Below, piece by piece: positions 59,920-64,000 of a stretch of DNA of 64,000 bases. This DNA comes from Blautia schinkii DSM 10518 (GTDB lineage: Bacteria; Bacillota; Clostridia; Lachnospirales; Lachnospiraceae). The stretch is from contig KL370851.1 in the NCBI GenBank assembly GCA_000702025.1, positions 202,005 through 266,004 of the forward strand, given 5' to 3'. The notes below the pieces were generated by a model that saw nothing but the letters and a program-made list of their open reading frames with translations, ran no database searches and was not told where the DNA came from. The translations under genes were made by a program, and so were the position numbers. Position 1 is the stretch's first letter. Each line of letters starts with the position of its first letter.

Positions 59920-59943
59920 TGTAAAAGCGTCGGGACTTTTACA
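59920..59943. promoter_or_regulatory. Palindromic operator candidate at the cooS transcription start
   Basis: TGTAAAAG (59920-59927) and CTTTTACA (59936-59943) form a perfect inverted repeat with eight bases between. It begins at about the expected start of the cooS message, a usual repressor position. The regulator is not known; the divergent GntR-type protein is a candidate. Confidence 0.6.
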
Positions 59944-59951
59944 TTGGTTAA

Positions 59952-59980
59952 ATTTTACAATACTTTACTAAATTTGTCAA
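59952..59980 (-). promoter_or_regulatory. Promoter of the cooS operon
   Basis: On the minus strand TTGACA (59980-59975) and TAAAAT (59957-59952) are 17 bases apart. Together with the palindrome, the GntR promoter and a repeat, it accounts for most of the 337-base gap 59859-60195. Confidence 0.85.
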
Positions 59981-60031
59981 GAATTAAACAAGGAACATTT
60001 CGCGTATTTTTGGGTGGAAATTGCACGGGTG

Positions 60032-60106
60032 CAGGGGACCCCGGGAACGTTGTTGAACGGCGTGGGGAAGGAGGACGGCAGGGAATGCGGACGGTAGGGA
60101 ATGCGG
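60032..60106. repeat. Partial copy of the palindromic-repeat edge, followed by a 16-base tandem repeat
   Basis: GGGGACCCC (60034-60042), GTTGAACGG (60052-60060) and GGGGAAGG resemble, in the same order, the left edge of the repeat at 13341. No inverted second arm is seen. ACGGCAGGGAATGCGG (60075-60090) is then repeated with one change at 60091-60106. Confidence 0.6.
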
Positions 60107-60120
60107 GCGTATAGTGGGTT

Positions 60121-60149
60121 TTGACATGGAGGGGATTGTACGGTATGAT
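60121..60149 (+). promoter_or_regulatory. Promoter of the double-GntR regulator gene
   Basis: TTGACA (60121-60126) and TATGAT (60144-60149) are 17 bases apart, 46 bases before the start. Confidence 0.75.
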
Positions 60150-60195
60150 AGTAGAAACAGTATGATGGAAAAAAGTGTGAGGGAGGTAGAATGTA

Positions 60196-61662
60196 ATGGA
60201 ATGTGAACAGCAGTTTTCAACTTTGATTTATGAGTATTTTCTTAAACGGCTGCATTTCGGATATTATACATATGGTGACACTCTGCCCACCGTGGATGTA
60301 CTCTGCCGGGAATTCAATGTTTCGGATCATACGATATGGACCGCGCTGCGGCGTTTGCGCGCAGAGGGATATATATCTATGAAAAATGGGCAGGTTACGA
60401 AAGTTATTTACAAACAGACGGAAGAGGAGCGGCGGAAAAGTATGAGAGAGTACTTCGCTGAGCGATGGGAGGCTTATAACGATCTCTATGAGACCACAGA
60501 GCTTCTTTATGTGCCGCTTATGATCGAAGGACTTTGCCGTATGGATGAGCAGGACAAGGACTATATTGCGCAATTGGCAGAACGGGCCGGTTCTGATGAT
60601 ATTATTTTGTTTTATTGCTCTATCCTGCAGAAAATAGAAAATCCGCTGTTAATGAATCTTTTTTGGGAGACATCCTTGTATTTGGGGGTTCATCTAGTTA
60701 GACCGTCACCTGAGTTATTTCAGTATGATGTTACGGTTGGGAGGAGTCAGTTTCAGACACTGGTATCTCTTATTAAAGAAAAATCCTGGAATGACGTACG
60801 CAATACACTGATTCAGTATCAGAGAAGTTATATGGATAATATAAGGAAAAGTTTGGAGCATGACCTTCGGGTTGTACCGAAGAAGGAACAGATTCCTTTT
60901 ACATGGAGAATATACCGTGACCGACCCCAAATCTGTTATAATCTGGCATCCCTTTTGCTGCACGAAATTTATATGGGAGAATACAGAACAACAGAATTTT
61001 TGCCGTCTTATGAGAAAATGGCAGAAAAATATGAGATTTCTGTCAGTACAATACGCCGTACGGTTAGCATGTTGAACCAGGTTGGAGCGGTGCAATCCAT
61101 CAATGGAAAGGGAACCCGTGTTTTTACTATCGGGGAGCGTTGCTGCAGTCCGGACTTTACAAGTTCTGTGGTACGCCGCAATCTGTCTTATTTTATCCAA
61201 TCTTTCGAACTGCTGTTTTATACCTGTAAGGAAGTTTCCCGGTGTTTCATTCAATCATTGGCCCCTGAGGAAAGACAGGTGATGATTGCCAGATTAGAGG
61301 AAAATCAGCGTACCGGACTCTGTGAGATTTCCATATGGCATTATCTGCTTTTTATAACGAAGTACAGCCGCTCACAGGCAATCCGTGAGATTTATGGTAC
61401 TACTTACAGCCTCTTCCTTTGGGGATATCCGCTGAAGGCATCACTTGAGGCAGCTCCGGATACGGAACGAAACGGGGAATTGTTTACGGCATCTATGCTT
61501 AAGGGACTGTTGGAGGATGATACGGAGCAGTGTGTGTCAGCGGTTAAGACCTATATTAAAAAACAGCTGCCCAAGGGAAAAGGCTTCCTTATACACAGTG
61601 GAATAAAAGCAGAAGAGCTGCGGCTGTCCCCCTCTATCAGAATGCTGTTGGTGGGTGACTGA
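60196..61662 (+). CDS. Transcriptional regulator with two GntR-type winged-helix domains
   Basis: The 488-residue protein has a GntR-type winged helix at the N terminus (about residues 8-72: YGDTLPTVDVLCREFNVSDH, RRLRAEGYISMKNG). A second lies in the middle (about 255-315: FLPSYEKMAEKYEISVSTIR, LNQVGAVQSINGKGTRVF). Each is followed by a mostly helical region of about 160 residues without recognised motifs. No aminotransferase or UTRA domain is evident. The internal repetition suggests duplication and fusion of an ancestral regulator. It is divergent from the cooS operon, so it may control that operon through the palindrome at 59920. GGGAGG precedes the start. The ligand is unknown. Confidence 0.8.
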   Translation: MECEQQFSTLIYEYFLKRLHFGYYTYGDTLPTVDVLCREFNVSDHTIWTALRRLRAEGYISMKNGQVTKVIYKQTEEERRKSMREYFAERWEAYNDLYETTELLYVPLMIEGLCRMDEQDKDYIAQLAERAGSDDIILFYCSILQKIENPLLMNLFWETSLYLGVHLVRPSPELFQYDVTVGRSQFQTLVSLIKEKSWNDVRNTLIQYQRSYMDNIRKSLEHDLRVVPKKEQIPFTWRIYRDRPQICYNLASLLLHEIYMGEYRTTEFLPSYEKMAEKYEISVSTIRRTVSMLNQVGAVQSINGKGTRVFTIGERCCSPDFTSSVVRRNLSYFIQSFELLFYTCKEVSRCFIQSLAPEERQVMIARLEENQRTGLCEISIWHYLLFITKYSRSQAIREIYGTTYSLFLWGYPLKASLEAAPDTERNGELFTASMLKGLLEDDTEQCVSAVKTYIKKQLPKGKGFLIHSGIKAEELRLSPSIRMLLVGD

Positions 61663-61691
61663 CGAAATAAAATACTTTATATCGTACTTGG

Positions 61692-61722
61692 AATACCCGG
61701 ATAAACTTTCCGGGTATTTTAT
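61692..61722 (+). terminator. Terminator of the GntR-type gene
   Basis: AATACCCGG (61692-61700) pairs with CCGGGTATT (61710-61718), followed by T residues. Confidence 0.88.
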
Positions 61723-61886
61723 CATTTTGCTGATAATCTAAAAGGATGGGAAAAACGGTCAATTACACTCGGAAGTAAGTTACTATTTGTATTTTTACTC
61801 TATTTATGCTATTGTTCTTGTATATCTATAAGCTTTTGGCCAGGAGGAGTTTGAACGGACAGTCTTACATAAGAGGGAGGGATAAT

Positions 61887-63473
61887 ATGTATCATTGCAG
61901 TCTTCAAATATGCGTTTTCAGTGAGCAGCCTGTGATTGCCGAGACAATCAGGGGAATTTCACCGCTGGAAAATTTTTTACATAGTGTTATTGAAAAAACA
62001 GTCTTTGATGAGCGGCTGCTTTTAGACAGCCAGGTGGTAATCTGGGACTTAGGGCCCACATTTCTTCCTTCTGAACTGCGCCTGCGCTGTCAAAAGAATG
62101 CGGTCTTGATTTACTGCGGGGATCATGAAAGGATTCGTGCATTTGACCTGCGGGAATTAAGGGCCGCGGATGATTTCTGGGAAATGCCGTACAGCCGGGA
62201 GCGTATGCAGTTACGGATGGAACATATTTTTGAGGATATGAAGCTGGAGCATGATTTATATATGACCCAAACCTGTCTGGACACTGCCATTGACAGTCTT
62301 CCGGATATGATGTGGTTTAAATCTCTGGATGGCATTCACGTCAAGGTCAACAAGGCCTTCTGCTCCGTGGTGGGGAAGTCCCGGGAAGATGTGACCGGAC
62401 GGGACCACTGTTATATCTGGGGTGTTTCGCCGGATGATGCCGAGAATGGGGAGGACTCTTGCAGAGAGTCGGAGGAGGCGGTCATTAAAGCCCGCCGTAC
62501 TCTGCAGTTTACGGAGGAGGTCAAATGCTCCCGTGGGATGCGTCAGCTGCGCACGTATAAGACGCCAATCATTGACAGGGATGGCGTGACCGTGCTGGGG
62601 ACGGTTGGAATCGGACATGACGTGACGGATTTGGGAAACATGGGTGCGGAGATGGAGATATTGCTTCAGAGTATGCCCTATGCCATCCTCCTGAGGGACA
62701 AAGAGGGACGGATAGTTAATGTCAACAAAAAATTCGAGGAGTATTTTCGGACAGAGAAGGCGGAAGTTCTGGGGCGGGAGTATGAGACGTGGATGGAAAA
62801 GGCGTTTATGGAGCCGCACACGATCAACAGTGAAGGGTATGTAGAAGCCATGGTATCGCTGCCTGAGGGTAAAGGAAGAATGCTGGAGATTCATGAGAAT
62901 ATCATCCATGATATTTTCCATAATGCGGTGGGCAAGCTGTGTATTTTTCGCGATGTAACAGTAGAGCGCAGTCTGGAAAGACAGATTCTTCACAGCTCCA
63001 ACACGGATTTTCTCACAGGACTATATAACCGCAGGTGCTTTTATAATTACATCCACAACAACCGGGAGGATAGGACTGTCAGCCTGCTCTATATTGATCT
63101 GGACAGCTTTAAAGCAATCAATGATACATACGGACATAAGGTGGGGGATGCAGTTCTGATACGGGCCGCGGAAGTTTTGACAGAATCGTTCCGGGAAGAT
63201 TTCGTTACCCGCCTTGGAGGAGATGAATTTCTGGTGGTACGTCTGGGAGACTGTCCCATTGAACAGCTGGAGCAGGAGGCTGATGCCTTTCTCCGGGAAA
63301 TTCAGAAAGAATTCCGGGCGGCCGGACAGGCAGTCTCGATTTCTGCCAGTGTGGGAATTGCCCAAACGAGTGACCCGGCTATGGACATTGATCTGGTCAT
63401 CCAAACAAGCGACCAGGCGCTGTACCAAGCCAAAAAAGGCGGAAAAAACCGATATTGTGTATATGGACAGTAA
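61887..63473 (+). CDS. PAS-PAS-GGDEF diguanylate cyclase
   Basis: The 528-residue protein has an N-terminal domain (about 1-115) that looks like a receiver fold (LQICVFSEQP, VVIWDLG) without a clear phosphorylation site. Two PAS-like domains follow (about 130-250, SLPDMMWFKSLDGIHVKVNK; about 260-355, SMPYAILLRDKEGRIVNVNK). The GGDEF domain (about 370-525) has DFLTGLYNRRCF, YIDLDSFKAIND and RLGGDEFLVV, so it should make cyclic di-GMP. The RxxD inhibitory site is not well formed. The ATG at 61887 is chosen for its GGGAGGG site; an upstream ATG at 61806 lacks one. No membrane segment is seen after that start, so it senses an internal signal. Confidence 0.9.
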   Translation: MYHCSLQICVFSEQPVIAETIRGISPLENFLHSVIEKTVFDERLLLDSQVVIWDLGPTFLPSELRLRCQKNAVLIYCGDHERIRAFDLRELRAADDFWEMPYSRERMQLRMEHIFEDMKLEHDLYMTQTCLDTAIDSLPDMMWFKSLDGIHVKVNKAFCSVVGKSREDVTGRDHCYIWGVSPDDAENGEDSCRESEEAVIKARRTLQFTEEVKCSRGMRQLRTYKTPIIDRDGVTVLGTVGIGHDVTDLGNMGAEMEILLQSMPYAILLRDKEGRIVNVNKKFEEYFRTEKAEVLGREYETWMEKAFMEPHTINSEGYVEAMVSLPEGKGRMLEIHENIIHDIFHNAVGKLCIFRDVTVERSLERQILHSSNTDFLTGLYNRRCFYNYIHNNREDRTVSLLYIDLDSFKAINDTYGHKVGDAVLIRAAEVLTESFREDFVTRLGGDEFLVVRLGDCPIEQLEQEADAFLREIQKEFRAAGQAVSISASVGIAQTSDPAMDIDLVIQTSDQALYQAKKGGKNRYCVYGQ

Positions 63474-63484
63474 CTATACATAGC

Positions 63485-63522
63485 GAAAAGATATGACCGG
63501 CAAAGGTTATATCTTTTCTTTT
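63485..63522 (+). terminator. Terminator after the GGDEF gene
   Basis: GAAAAGATAT (63485-63494) pairs with ATATCTTTTC (63509-63518), followed by four T. Confidence 0.85.
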
Positions 63523-63598
63523 GTCGGAGAAATGGTTATAATGGACACAGCGTGTTATACCATAAATTGCAATAAGGAAAGCAGAGGAAGATATTTTC

Positions 63599-64000
63599 AT
63601 GAACTTGGTTACAATAGAACATTTAACGAAATCATATACGGAAAGGCTGCTGTTTGACGACGCGGCATTTTCTATCGGGGAAGGCGAGAAGGTGGGCCTT
63701 CTCGGCATTAACGGCACAGGTAAATCTACACTTTTAAAAATCCTGGCAGGATTGGAGGAGCCGGATGAAGGCTCTGTGGTGCAGCGTCGCAATCTTTACA
63801 TACGCTATCTGCCGCAGATGCCGGAATACAAGAGTGAGGATACGGTCCTGGAGAGCATCATGAGGGATAATGAAAAAGAAACCCACTACAGCTCCAGAGA
63901 TGAGATGCAGGCGGAAGCCAAAAGTATGCTTAACGAGCTGGGAATCACAGACCATGATGCAAAAATGGAGAACCTTTCCGGAGGCCAGAGAAAAAGGGTG
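63599..64000 (+). CDS. ABC-F family ATPase, N-terminal part (3' cut by window edge)
   Basis: The frame opens at ATG 63599 (AGAGGAAG upstream) and runs off the window after 134 codons. It shows IEHLTKSYTERLLFDDAAFS, Walker A GINGTGKST (about residues 36-44), a Q-loop YLPQMPEYKS, and the start of the signature LSGGQRKRV at the very end. There is no membrane domain. The opening is that of ABC-F proteins (Uup/EttA-like), which act on the ribosome or protect it from antibiotics. The second ATPase half, the linker and the exact subgroup lie outside the window. Confidence 0.9.
   Translation, partial: MNLVTIEHLTKSYTERLLFDDAAFSIGEGEKVGLLGINGTGKSTLLKILAGLEEPDEGSVVQRRNLYIRYLPQMPEYKSEDTVLESIMRDNEKETHYSSRDEMQAEAKSMLNELGITDHDAKMENLSGGQRKRV

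Noticed and set aside
1..64000. CRISPR arrays, rRNA genes, intact insertion sequences or prophage
   Set aside because: No regularly spaced repeats, rRNA sequence, transposase, integrase or phage structural gene was seen in either strand.

Overview
The window is one contiguous stretch of a low- to mid-GC anaerobic Firmicute chromosome, most likely a gut Lachnospiraceae (Clostridia). This rests on the gene families: a clostridial hemA-hemC-cobA/hemD-hemB-hemL cluster, a T-box-controlled tryptophan-type ABC transporter, a paired UPF0237/UPF0210 module, a pta-ackA pair, YesM/YesN-type two-component genes and a cooS-cooF-oxidoreductase set. It also rests on strong AGGAGG ribosome binding sites and TTGACA-17-TATAAT promoters throughout. 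No species is claimed.

Layout. 1-5853: tetrapyrrole operon from glutamyl-tRNA to uroporphyrinogen III and precorrin-2 (hemA cut by the window edge), with genes overlapping or abutting. 5919-8394: lactonase-like beta-propeller with a structured leader, then aroC on the other strand. 8505-13339: corA, a rhomboid-like membrane protein without catalytic residues, pyk, lysA. 13341-13855: a large palindromic repeat and a tRNA-Leu(CAA). 13913-25417: housekeeping genes (EamA transporter, ftsH, HerA-like ATPase, thioesterase, small zinc-finger membrane protein, polA, coaE, MBL hydrolase, ACT protein, UPF0210). 25456-35889: accessory region with a hybrid sensor kinase, a decayed DUF3990-like toxin locus on the minus strand that is easily missed, and a 2199-residue secreted repeat protein whose first three quarters are visibly AT-rich. 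35905-39127: tryptophan T-box leader and ABC transporter. 39124-44646: tmcAL, pta-ackA, an L,D-transpeptidase, DUF177-rpmF. 44708-47864: a CAP-domain secreted protein and an AT-rich AbiE-like regulator/nucleotidyltransferase pair. 47978-52581: an orphan sugar-type binding protein with its own YesM/YesN sensor-regulator pair. 52599-56192: MATE exporter and a GH2 glycosidase. 56249-61720: a cooS-cooF-oxidoreductase operon facing a regulator with two GntR-type helix-turn-helix domains. 61887-64000: a PAS-GGDEF protein and the start of an ABC-F ATPase.

How the parts work together. The first operon makes uroporphyrinogen III and diverts it by methylation and NAD-dependent oxidation towards siroheme or cobalamin; no late protoheme gene is seen here. 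The T-box links uptake of, probably, tryptophan to uncharged tRNA-Trp. The coo operon would pass electrons between a CODH-like enzyme, a ferredoxin-like protein and an NAD(P)-linked flavoprotein. The CODH-like protein, however, appears to lack the catalytic lysine and most of the histidine relay of characterised enzymes, so its reaction is open. I consider this cluster, with its palindromic operator and double-GntR neighbour, the best candidate for an undescribed system in the window.
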